A DNA stretch of 64,000 nucleotides from Hirudinaria manillensis (Eukaryota > Annelida > Clitellata > Hirudinida > Hirudinidae). The DNA is taken from the NCBI GenBank assembly GCA_034509925.1, contig CM067531.1, positions 4,372,001-4,436,000 of the forward strand, given 5' to 3'. The first letter of the stretch is position 1. Each line of letters opens with the position of its first letter. Below the pieces are notes generated by a model. That model was given only the letters and a program-made list of their open reading frames with translations, made no database searches and was not told the origin of the DNA. A program made the position numbers and the translations under genes. Below are positions 49,901 to 60,471 of this stretch, piece by piece.

Positions 49901-50542
49901 GATGATCAACAAATTCATGGACCCGACCCAAATGGATTCTAGTCAGTTCTTCCAGAGATGGAAGATTCTCAGCCAGTGGGTTTTCTGCTAATGTCCTTTG
50001 CTTCCAGTTTCATCAATCATGTTATTACAAATGCTTTCAGACCAAATCAAGAATCACAAGTCATCAAGAAAGCTGGTGGTCCATTGGATCATGAACAATT
50101 GAAAACTAAGGTTCTACTGTTCACCCTCTTCATTTTATTCATTCATTTATTTATTTATTTATTTTTTTTTTTTTATAATAAATTCAATTATATTCACGGA
50201 AACTTTTGCTTTTTTCAACAATGGCAAATGGTTTTTTTGTTGCAGCTGACTGGGTTTGGATTTGGTTTGCTTGGAGGTGTGGATCCCAACGAAGGGAATT
50301 TCGTAGGAGCAGGTGTCATCCACACGGTCGGCCAGCAAATCGGGTGTCTTTTGAGGCTCGAACCAAACAAACAGGTTCAGGTTAGAAGTGTTTTAGCTTT
50401 AATTTAAACTTCCTTTTTCTCGTTTTTCATTTTAATTAAATTTTTATTTGTCTACTTTCGCCAGATGTACAGGTTGACCGTGAGAGCCAGCAAGGACGGA
50501 GTTGCAAAGAGATTGACGGAATTGCTCGAAACTCAATTCTGA
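43933..50542 (+). CDS. AP2A: AP-2 complex subunit alpha (alpha-adaptin), complete
   Basis: Twenty-three exons close in phase to 964 residues: 43933-43996, 44673-44741, 44821-44963, 45044-45237, 45525-45654, 45719-45820, 46003-46111, 46488-46719, 46828-46924, 47076-47213, 47280-47387, 47468-47542, 47672-47769, 47862-47991, 48067-48168, 48287-48466, 48580-48806, 49065-49237, 49446-49569, 49859-49975, 50041-50110, 50246-50380 and 50465-50542. The trunk begins [17 protein letters not shown] and has the basic patch [11 protein letters not shown], which binds PIP2 in known structures. The hinge (about 658-732) keeps TDLLGLS. The ear starts [12 protein letters not shown] and ends LLETQF. AP-2 links cargo, PIP2 and clathrin at the plasma membrane. 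Intron 11 has a GC donor and intron 18 is AT-AC. Confidence 0.97.
47388..47467 (+). other. GC-AG intron 11 of AP-2 alpha
   Basis: The exon ends GTCAGCGAGGAG and the intron starts GCAAGT, ending TTGCAG. The exon context GAG|GCAAGT fits the strong consensus expected of GC donors. The joined protein reads SEEVWYRV, exactly as in other alpha-adaptins. Confidence 0.9.
49238..49445 (+). other. U12-type AT-AC intron 18 of AP-2 alpha
   Basis: The intron starts ATATCCTTTT, a full match to the U12-type 5' splice site, and ends CAC. A branch-site-like TTCCTTCAT lies at 49421-49429, 17 nt before the last intron base (consensus TTCCTTRAY, 8 of 9). Joining 49237 to 49446 gives [16 protein letters not shown], the same length as the family at this point. 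GT-AG alternatives add extra residues or break frame. Confidence 0.88.
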
Positions 50543-52260
50543 ACGTTTTGCATTAGTTTGGATGTCGTCAAAAATCCAGATAATAGCTAGCTCGTCACTT
50601 ATTTACATTGAAAATTATTGCATTTCTAAATTTCAGTTATCCAATCACTCGGCTTTGAATCGAAATTTGTCAGTACACGAATTCTAAATCACATGGAATT
50701 GTAACTATTTAATTGTAATTGCCGACGTGCGTCAAAAGCACGGGTCGCCTCTCGACTGGAGCTCCGCGTCGTTCTGTTTAAGGTTGCCTCTATCTAGGAT
50801 GTTACATTCCAGCTGAGTTTATTTTGATCCATGGAAATTTCCTTACTTTGTAAATGTCGTTAGAAGTTTTAGAAGCGTCTGCTGCTTTGAATTAAAGTCT
50901 CAATTTTATTGTGTAATGAATGTCACGAGTCAGCACGACAAATCCCCGGCAAGCCAGCTTCCACCTGGTAGAGTCACCTGAGATTTGATTTTTTGTTGGC
51001 GACAGTTTGAAGGATGTATCTATATATATATATCTGTTGTCCTATAGGCAGGAAGTCTGTATTTTCTATATTCAAGGCAATAATCACTTGGACTTGTAAT
51101 TAGAGGTTTATCCGTTGATAATTGGCTGCATAATTGCCACCCGATCATGTATTAAATGATATTATTTCTGCTTGTTATGTTTTATCACAATAAAGTTGTA
51201 AGGTATGTTGGAAAGTAACTATTTCAAACGTTCAGTGGAGTCATTGAGATTCTGATCTCAACTTGAAGATAATTTATAAGTGATTCTTACCTTTTGGAGA
51301 TTACGTTCTAGACTTTGGTTAAAAGTGTATGGGGATGTTTGAGAGTTGTAGTTTGATTTGGCAAATTAAGATGAGGGTCGCCTGGGTACGTGTGATCGGA
51401 GAGGCAGGATTTTGTCTGACAAAATTAAATTTTCCTTCGGTGTTTTTTCTGAACGAATTTCTAAGAAATTCCAATTAATCCAGACATTTAGAGAGGAGTT
51501 GACGTGAAGGTGATATGCGTTTCAGTCAAAAACCGTTTAGGCAGTGATTTGTCTCTCCAAGTCCAAGACTTTGGAGGGGGACGGCGCAACTTGGAGAAGA
51601 GAGAAAAATTTGTCACGGGGAGGGAATATGCTCCTGGAAATAGATGTAAATGTTCAATTTAGCATTAATTAAATAACTCATACCAGTTCACCTGGCACAA
51701 AAAATTCTGTTCTTTCTAAGTCCTCCCCGAAGCCATAGATCCGCGGGCGCAGCTGTTTTACTGCGCTAAAAATTCCTCTCCGAGAAAATTTATTCTCATC
51801 ATTGAAATAATCTTGAAAATCAATTTAATCACACCATATTCAAACTTGTTTTTCACTACCATTCAACTAGCTAGGTTCATCTTTGAAACTTATGCAAATT
51901 TAACCGTACAGTTTAATACATCCCTCTTAATATTATTTCTCCTTTTTGATCAAAATCATAATGTTAAGCACTAGTCAATTCTATTTATATTTAATTTTTT
52001 TAGTTCTATACACTAGTATAAGTGAGCATTTAATTTTAGAATAATTAACCATCGCTATTTGTTCTCTTTACTTTTAGCGCATCATCTTTTGTGTTGTTAT
52101 TGTCACTCCTAGTGCCCGGTTACACGTAAAGCTTTACGGTGCGGGCTCACCTGGGTCACCAATGATATACCTGTACAGATTCACCAGTGCTACGTTTATT
52201 CATTTTCTGCCTAAAATTATCTTTCTTTAGATAATATTTCTTGCTCTGAATCCTATCAAC
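50543..52260. other. Intergenic: AP-2 alpha 3' untranslated region and TSC22 upstream region
   Basis: An AATAAA at 51189-51194 would give AP-2 alpha a 3' untranslated region of about 650 bp. The remainder up to 52260 shows no recognised gene and should contain the TSC22 promoter and leader. Confidence 0.6.
51189..51194 (+). terminator. Polyadenylation signal AATAAA, AP-2 alpha
   Basis: Canonical hexamer about 650 bp after the stop codon. Usage is inferred. Confidence 0.5.
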
Positions 52261-53340
52261 ATGTCTACCACTGGTATTCAAAAGTTGTTGAGCCAGACAA
52301 TGAGTAAGAAGCGGAAAAGTTGTTTTGAAATAACTAGAGTAGCTTTTCAAAATGTTTCGGAAGATGAAACTGACGATGACGAAAATAATGCTTCAAAGCA
52401 TTGCAGTAACTGTGATTCCTTTCTGCCAAAAGAGGATTTACAAACGTCTCGGGAAGATGTCTCGGCTCGCACGAGGTTCAAGGTCTTGAAGGCTGCCTAT
52501 ATCAGAGGAAGGTGGAATTGCAATGATTCTCTTGAAGATGAAGTCGACTTTTGCATAGAAGATGCCAATGCAATAAACTGTGAAATTGGTGATCCCGAAT
52601 ACAAGAACTCCTTAGACATATTTCAGTCCTCTATAAGCGTTTTAAATTTTTCCGACGGCAAAACATCTATACACAGCAGATCGACGATGGCCGAATCGAG
52701 GCACACTTTTCCCGATTTATTGGACCACCAAATGAACCACTTGTCCGAGGACATTCAAATCATCCAAACATCTGATTTCAGCTCTGTGGAATGTTGTGGA
52801 ACTTTGGGACATTCCTCTTCCTCTCCATTGTTTTCAACAAAACCTGACATCACGACCTCTTTGGAGAATGTATTAGAAAAAGACGACGAAGTCCCTTTGA
52901 ACGATCGCATGTCTGAAAATCGGTCGTCGCATCCTGCTAGTAACATGGCTTTAATCAACAGGTTAGGGTTTTATTTACATTGTAGGCATGTTTTATTGAC
53001 ACTTATTTTGTATCTGATGATAAAAATTCTTTTAGTTCTGAAAAAATCAGTGAGAAAATATCAAAGGCTCTGGTAGGTTTTTGATGTTTTTGATTTAATC
53101 TACACTTCTAAGCAATACTTTGATACCATTTTTCATAAATTTCAGGATTTGGCAAAAGAACACGTCATTCTAACCGCCCACGGAGAGATAGAAAAGCTGA
53201 AAGACAAAATAATTCAACTCCAGTCAACAATCAAACGCTTGGAAGAGGAAAATATGCAACTTCGAGGATTGACAGTGGAACAACAACTTGAAGTTTCTGC
53301 ATCAATGACTGCAGATTTGATTGATCTCAGTGATAACTGA
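52261..53340 (+). CDS. TSC22 domain family protein, long (bunched-A-like) isoform
   Basis: Exons 52261-52961, 53036-53072 and 53146-53340 encode 310 residues. The C-terminus is the TSC box and leucine zipper: ALDLAKEHVILTAHGEIEKL, then IIQLQSTIKRLEEENMQLRG. This box forms homo- or heterodimers in the family. The N-terminus carries the two short motifs special to long isoforms: KKRKSCFEITRVAF (like the family's SGFQITSV) and RFKVLKAAYIRGRWNC (like FRVVKL...GRWTC). In flies the long isoform promotes growth and binds Madm/NRBP through such motifs; that is family knowledge only. The region between is Ser/Asp-rich and not conserved. The start ATG is the first in frame. The 37-nt middle exon is well supported by phase. 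Confidence 0.88.
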
Positions 53341-54359
53341 CTTGATAACATCTATTGGTTGTTCTTGTCTCATGTCATTTTTTTTGTTGCTCTCAAATTA
53401 CGGTTTTTTTTAAACTTTCTTTTAGCTTGGCAATCAATGATGTCTCATTACATATCATCTGCATTTTATGCAAATACGTCGTCATATGTGAACTTACGAT
53501 TATGGGTTCAGCGTTTCCTGTTGCATGCCATAAATGGTTTGTGATATTGACAAGCTAGTCTTACAACATGCCAATTAATCATGTTACCTCATCTTATATT
53601 TTCTGCTTGTCATCACTTTTTGTACATTCTCGTTTCTTGTACATTTTCTTTTTAATTTTTATGAATAATTTTAACTAAAACCTGGATTGGAGCAGTATTG
53701 ACAATTTACTTTGAAAAGACTGATCATTGAAAATATCAAAGTTGAAATATTTTGCCTTTCTTCCATTAATGCCTTATTTTATGCAAGCATGGGTTATGCC
53801 ATCCAAAAAAAAACATCTACTCAAGTAACGCACTTTAAGCACGTGCCTGATTAATGGTATGAAGTGTGAGGGTCGGGTATACAAGGTTAAAAAGTGCTGA
53901 ATAGTAACCCATTATAGTGAGAGTGATAACGACCGTGAATTTAGGCCCCAGGAGAGATTACCGCGTTTAATGGAATCCTTAATATAATTGGGATGGTTCT
54001 TGATCTAACTTGACTCTCAACGTTTTAAAAGACCTAATTTTAAAGACTTAAGTTCATTTTTTTCTACGTTTTTCTTTCGACCTGATTTAAATGCAAAACC
54101 CGGTCAAATTCGTGTTCAAACAAAACAAAAACTTTCCGCTCCTGCGGTGTTAGACATCCTTGACCTGACCGATGTTGTATTTGCATAAGCAACGCCTTAA
54201 CGACAGTGGCACGGTGGTTTTAAAATTCCTGGCGGTGATTGGAAAATGTGGAAGCATCTCACGATACCGTTGTTATAATTTCATTAATTTAATGTAATTC
54301 GATCGAGAGAACCTTTTGTCTATGTTTATTAACATGGAATGATAATGGATCGTTTTCAG
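53341..54359. other. Gap between TSC22 stop and first recognised CEP63-like exon
   Basis: It should hold the TSC22 3' end and the missing 5' exon(s) of the CEP63-like gene. A possible tiny first exon starts at the ATG near 54091 (ATGCAAAACCCG followed by GT), but nothing confirms it. Confidence 0.4.
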
Positions 54360-54360
54360 A

Positions 54361-57300
54361 GAGAGAACGGTGGAAAGCGCCGTCCTGAGCGGTTGTGAAA
54401 TGGAAATTCAGGAATTGATGAAACAAATCGATGGAACGATAAGCGCTCAGAAAATCGAGTGGCAAAATAAACTTCAAGCGGCGAATAACAAGCTGTCATT
54501 AAAAGAACAGGAATTTCTTATTCAGAAGACCACAATAGAGCAAAAAAATGCAGAAGTGAGTAATTGCATTTAGGTTAATATTGGCATGCGAACGATTTCA
54601 ATCGGTCGGCTCATAGGATAAGAATAAGTTTGCGTAAAGAAACTGTGAGATTTGTCTCGTTACTGCTTTTGGTGTGAACATTTCATGTTAAAACATGTTC
54701 AGATCAATTAGGTCCTATATAAAACTGTTCCACATAATCATTTGTTGCGATTATATAGCCTGTAAAAGAACTGTTTTAGATATAAAATACTCCCTGTAAT
54801 CTATTCATTTGGAATTAATATAATGTCAGTTATGGATGTTACCAAGGTGATATACAGCAGTTGGAATAAGGTGATTTGGCTGAAAATATTTAGAATTTTA
54901 TGCATAACTTATTCTGTATTCAATTAGATTGCACGACTTCAGAAGAATGTTGAAACTCTTGAAAGAACTCAGCACAAGCTGACTTCTTATTATCACAGTC
55001 AGCTAATGACATTTAAAGACGAGGTTGTCATTTTTCATGTCATTTAATTTAAAATAATATTTCATGTATAAACTTTAATTAATTGTTTATAATAGTTTCT
55101 AATGATGGCTTATAAAGTATTTTTCAGTTATTGTATTTAAGCTGCACTTGAATGAAAGGAACATGAATAATTGTCTTAATTATAATGTTATGAGACTGAA
55201 AATATGTGCTCAGATCACAACAATGAAAAACGAACACGGCAAGTTATTGAAGAAGTACGGTCTGCCAATGAAAAGTGAATCACCGAACCCCAACGAGGAG
55301 GTGCATAGGTGGTTGACAACAGTTGAGGTGATTTTAATTAATTAATTAATTAATTGATTTATTTATTTATTAATTAGTTACATCTGGTTAATTAATTGCC
55401 TCAAATTTTAAAAATAATTTTCTGATATTTCTAACAGAGCTGTAACTCTAAGATATCAGACCTTGAGAAGGAAAAAAGTTTCTTAGAGAAGCAGTTGGAG
55501 ACGTACGAAAGTCAGAGTGAAATGCCAAAGGTTGAATTTAATCTACTTTGACTCTTTGTCATGAAAATCAATTCTAATTACTTTATGTAATTAAATGAAG
55601 AAATATTTATCATTTAATAAATGTTTATTTAATTAATTAATTGATTTATTAATTGATTTACTTTATTTCACATTAGTCCAGAAGATTGAGTGGCAAAAGA
55701 AATGATTCTGAAAAGTCGGACACGCAAATGAAAGTTAAAGTTCAGTCAAATGTTGCAAATTCCAATGATGTTAGCAAAAATTAATTTTGGACCTTTTAAA
55801 GCTAAATTTAATGTAAATAATCAAAAAGAATCTGAAATTAATTAAATTGAAATTAATGTCATAATGATTCATCAAATGGCAAATCATTTATAGTTTTTAA
55901 AGTTATTTGATTATGTTTAGAATTCGTCAGTTGATAATTCGTGTGAAGTGAGAAAGTTGAAGTTGCAAATCAATCAATTGCAGACGTTAATAAGGCAGAA
56001 AGACCAACATATTTCGTGAGGACATTCATGTTTATTTTATTTTTTGTTTTTTAATGAAACAAAATAAAAGTTAATTAAAAATGAAATAAATTATTTAATT
56101 TAATTTAATAAGTCGTTAAGATGTAACTTTTAATCGGTCGTCTCACTCTGGCACGTACGTTCAGATTGTTGGAAAGTAATCACAATGATAATGCTCTCAT
56201 TGGATTTCTGGAACATGATTTGTATTCTGCTAAGCTGGAGATGAAGTTAAGATTTGCACTCTTTGTATTAAACTTTTGTATGTTCGTGTCAGGAGAGTGT
56301 TTACACGTGTCGTTGCTTTGAAATTTCAGAATGAGAATAGAAAAGGAAGAGTCTCTACAGGACAAAATAAGACATTTGCAGGGTTGTCTCTCTCAGAGTA
56401 ATGACGAATGCAAGAAACTGCTGGATGAGATTGTGAGCAGACGACTAATTAACTTATTAACTAATTAATTATTAATTAATCTGAGACACACTGGAATTTC
56501 ACAGAGAAGCAATGTTTCTGTTTTAGATGAAGATGAAGGAGAATGATGAATCAATGAAATACAAAAAAGAACTGGCAGATAAGGATGCTTTGATTCTGAA
56601 ACTGGAGAACGACTTGAATAAACTGGAAGATGTCAAGTCCAATCTTCAACAAAACGATGCAAACACCAAGATAGAACTTCAGGTAATGAAGAATTGAATG
56701 TATTTGTTTCATCCAAAGCATGTAATTTATAAGCTTTAAGTTAATCAACATTTAAGGTTGCTTTGGCCCACTTAAATGCCTTGAAAATGGAGAACGCAAA
56801 CCTTCGGAGGATTTATATTTCCGAAATATCTCCGAACACTTCGGATTCTACGAAGTACTTCCAGGAACTCCAGCAGGCCTATTACGACTCCTTGCGAACC
56901 CTTGAAGTGAGCTTTCCAATTATTCTATGTCAAGTGTTCTTTTGTTTTCTTTCTTTTTCGTTTCATTCACTTTCACTTTCACTTTCGCTTTCGCTTTCAT
57001 CTGAATTACTGAGGTTAGTGGACCGACTTTTCCAGAGTCACAATCAACAGCTGGAGTCTACCATCTCCACGCTGCAAGGAACGCATCGGTCGAACAACAT
57101 CGGAGAAGGAAACGGGAATTCGTTCCAACAGACGCAAACGTCGCTCGATCGCACTCTAACATCGACTGCCACCAGTAATTGTTTCGTTTTTAATCACCTT
57201 TGAGATTTAATTCCGTCAATCGGTTTGGCGTCTCGGTTGCCGTGGACGACCGAGATTGATTGATGAGTCGATTGATGAGTTGATCGATGAGTCGATGGAC

Positions 57301-57879
57301 GAGTCGATTGATTGGGGAGTGTAAAAGAACGAATTCATTTCCAGGGCTGAGCAGCAGTCGTTCGGCAGCAAAGAAGACGTTCCTTGAGGAGGCTTTGGGC
57401 GGGATTTCGGGCAGAAGACGATGTCCCAAATTCAGGCACAGTCCAGACAGATCGAAGAAGCTGATGAACGACAGCAACAACAACAACAACAATAACAATT
57501 CATTTACTACTGCGATCACTAATACTACTGATTACAACACCATGCATAACTTATCCTTCTGCTCACGAGATTGCAAGGGTAGCTACGTCGAGGATGATGA
57601 TGATAATGATGATCTGTACGAGGTAGGTTGTCTTGGAAAAGAGTGGTGATGGAATGGTGACAGTTTGTTGCATAAAATGGCAGGCATAATATTATATTAT
57701 TTATGTCAGTCGATTGATTGATATTTATAATAATACATAATGATTTCATTTACATATTCATAAATATTAATAAATAGATATTAATTTATAATTTAAATCT
57801 GATTGGCATTTTAATGCAGTCATCAATATCCACCATATCGAGTGTTTCTGGGTCTTCAAGGAAGAACGGATCCATTTGA
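54361..57879 (+). CDS. CEP63/DEUP1-like centrosomal coiled-coil protein (5' end unresolved)
   Basis: Thirteen exons: 54360-54555, 54928-55023, 55214-55327, 55438-55530, 55677-55769, 55921-56015, 56165-56245, 56330-56432, 56527-56682, 56757-56906, 57036-57174, 57345-57622 and 57820-57879. They close in phase to about 550 residues plus an unknown start. The first exon has CEMEIQELMKQIDGTI followed by KIEWQNKL and LKEQEF. This strongly resembles the conserved N-terminus of CEP63 (C-E-A-E-L-Q-E-L-M-K-Q-I-D). Coiled coil follows nearly throughout. A late segment NANLRRIYISEIS, then LQQAYYDSLRTLE and NQQLESTISTLQ, echoes the CEP63 region before its C-terminus. CEP63 works with CEP152 in centriole duplication; DEUP1 does so in multiciliated cells. 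The C-terminus is Asn/Asp-rich and unlike either. An AG acceptor precedes 54360, so an upstream exon must supply the ATG. Confidence 0.72.
56961..57000. repeat. Hexanucleotide (CTTTCA/CTTTCG)n in CEP63-like intron
   Basis: About six copies of a six-base unit, shifting from CTTTCA to CTTTCG, just before the acceptor at 57035. Confidence 0.85.
57254..57315. repeat. 12-bp tandem repeat in CEP63-like intron
   Basis: About five imperfect copies of a unit like GATTGATGAGTC, with single-base differences between copies. Confidence 0.85.
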
Positions 57880-58079
57880 GGCCCAACGACCCCTGAACGA
57901 ATCTAAAAACATTTTTTTGAATTTATTTCAAATGTTTATTAATTCTGCACATTTATTTTTCCTATTTGCTAGTATTCTGACAATCGATATAATTATAAAA
58001 TGTTTTTTCATTTATGTATTAAGTATTTTCGAATTATTATTTTTTTTAAATCTGTTAATTTTGTATTAAATTGTTTTGA

Positions 58080-58085
58080 AATAAA
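58080..58085 (+). terminator. Polyadenylation signal AATAAA, CEP63-like gene
   Basis: Canonical hexamer about 200 bp after the stop codon. Usage is inferred. Confidence 0.5.
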
Positions 58086-58584
58086 ATTAGTCACAAAAAA
58101 ACCGTGTTAATTCAACACTAATGCATCTGATTTTAAAGTCACTCAGACAAGAGTTAACATCCACCCAACCCAACTTCACCCCACTCAAACTTATCATTAG
58201 ATTCGAATCGCCCGCGAGGGCCACAAAAATTGAGCCACCACCCACGAAAGTGGTGTGGGACTACGTTATAATGTAACACTTGTCAGCACACCAGCCCTCG
58301 GTTGAACCTCACCGGACTGGGTTCTACCCAAGACAACGACGGTTGCACTTTTATTCAAAATTGTATCTTTTACGGACATCGATTTTCATAGGAAGTGGTG
58401 TTTCAATTGTTTCAATTTTTTGTTTTACCATCGTCGATTACAAAGAAAGAAAAAAATGGATCCTGCAACGTGTTAACTTGTTCGTGTGACGAATTGTTTT
58501 CGTTAAGAAATACGCTTTAATAATTCATTTCAGGATATTGTTCCAAAGGTGGCGCGTTATGAAAAGAGTCAATGGACATATTAA

Positions 58585-59259
58585 GGGGCCATCCACAATT
58601 GACGTCAAATAATTCTGGCCTATTGTTTTACTTTTCTTCTAGCCAGTGGCGTAGCGAGGATATTTGGTGTTCAGGGCAAAAAGCCCAAATGTTTGCCCCC
58701 TGAGTCCCAGTATCTCTGTTAGTATCCTCCGGATACTATCCAGCAGCATCTTACAATCGCAGATATCATTCACGGTTCCTTCCCATTTAACTATGAGTTT
58801 CTAAAAACTAAGCGTTTTTAACGGGAGAGGGGGTATGCTGAGAATCTGAGATTTTATTTGGAAGTGTTGAATTTGTTCAATCAAATTGTTTGACCAGTAG
58901 ATCGAATGTTTTGCCTCGCTACGTCACTGCTCCAATATGACCTCACAAATCCTTGATGCTCTAGCTAAACACAAAGCAAACTTTAAAAAAAAATGCATAA
59001 AAAAATTAAAAGTAATTGGTTAATATCACCAATTATCACCAGAATGAACACTAATACCAAAAATTAATCGGTGTGCATACGCGCTTGAAAACGTTTTCTT
59101 CTGGTTATATTTCGTTTCAAAAATTTTCGGTTGGGGTGTCGTCATAATTTGAATTCTTTCTCCCTCGTCAGAGATTTCTGAACCCTCAGTCTCTCCCGCA
59201 GATGCGTTACTTATGTCATTTATTTATGTCAGTTACTTATGTCATTTATGGACGACCCC
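58585..59259. mobile_element. MITE-like element, same family as 1879-2119, interrupted by a second element
   Basis: The left end is GGGGCCATCCACAATTGACG, preceded by TTAA (58581-58584). The reverse complement of the right end is GGGGGTCGTCCATAAATGAC. The ends are similar when one gap is allowed. Removing the inner element would leave about 390 bp. There is no coding capacity. The right flank does not show TTAA, so the target duplication is unproven. Confidence 0.5.
58644..58929. mobile_element. 286-bp MITE with 16-bp terminal inverted repeats
   Basis: The left terminus is CAGTGGCGTAGCGAGG (58644-58659). The reverse complement of the right terminus (58914-58929) is CAGTGACGTAGCGAGG, with 15 of 16 identical. 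Termini of this CAGTGGCG type are common in hAT-superfamily elements, so a non-autonomous hAT-like origin is inferred. No clear 8-bp target duplication flanks it. It sits inside the 58585-59259 element. Confidence 0.75.
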
Positions 59260-60471
59260 CCAACAAGGAATTCGAAAATGACAAGCGACAACACGCGGTT
59301 TGTAATTGCTATGCGTAGTCAGTTACTCATTAGCGTCTTGAATGGATGAAAATTTATAAATTATTTATTAAATTATAATATTCAAAATTGCTAATATTAC
59401 TAATTGACTCCATCAACTAATTTATTTTTTCATCATTTCATTCCCAAGAAAATATGAAAACCGAGTCTCCTAATTTTGTTTGTTTCCGGCTTTTCATAAA
59501 AATTGAAGAAAATAAAATAATTTTAACGTCGTAAAAGAAAATAAGCCCCCGCAACAAATTCATAAATATTTACACTGGTTGCGCTTAAATCACATCATGG
59601 TGAAAATTGCTCGTAAGTTTGTAAATTTCCGAAATAATTTACGGGGTTTGAATTAAATCACCAACAATTCGATGACCAGAAGGAGAAAGGAAGGTGCATT
59701 ATGAATGGAGGGTCCGTGAGCTGGTTTTGCAGCAGAATATCACAACAACAAGTTACTGCTCTCGCTACGTTGATGCCTTCTTTTGAATCTTGTTCGTTTT
59801 TCAACTTCCATCATCCTAATTTCATTAACGATCGTTAACTAGAATTACTAAGATGCCTTATTCGACTTTCTGCGTACAATTTTAAATATGGGAAAACATG
59901 TCGCTCGGTTGCAATTTCTGTAGGATTGGTGAGTTCAGGAGATTGAATATTTTTAATCATTTATGAAAAAAAATACAACAAAACAATCAACTGCTCTTTT
60001 GGCTATGAGCGATTAATTGTGCATTAATTCTCGTCCACATTGCTGTCTGGTCGTGCATGGGAAGTTGACGAGATGCGTGTGTGTTCATAATATTTTTAAA
60101 GCTAAACTCTTATCTCTCATTTTTCTACATCGAATTGACGCGGGTTTCAATCACAACTTCAATCAGTCAATCGTTTACGAAGGGCCTTCACTGTGGGCAC
60201 TTCAAATTGCATTGATTTTCTTTTTCGCTTTACATTTTCAGCACTTCACGAGTTTCAAATATCGGCATGATTGGTAACCTTCTTAACAATCAAACTGAAT
60301 AAAGCACTGAACACGTATTAATTTAGTTTTAAATTAATATTATCACGTGGTTAAGTATCGAAGAAATCTCAGACATTTCAGTATTTTGCAACACGCGGAG
60401 CATCGGTTGTTAGTCTGCTGTGCATGTGCTAATTACGACCCGTTAATAAAGACTGCCCATTTTGTCGGCAG

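Larger units (their letters stand above)
57880..60471. other. Intergenic or intronic region before the first recognised MCTP exon
   Basis: A polyadenylation hexamer AATAAA at 58080-58085 probably ends the CEP63-like mRNA. Nested MITE-like elements occupy 58585-59259. Upstream MCTP exons or the promoter may lie here, but no conserved sequence was recognised. Confidence 0.55.
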
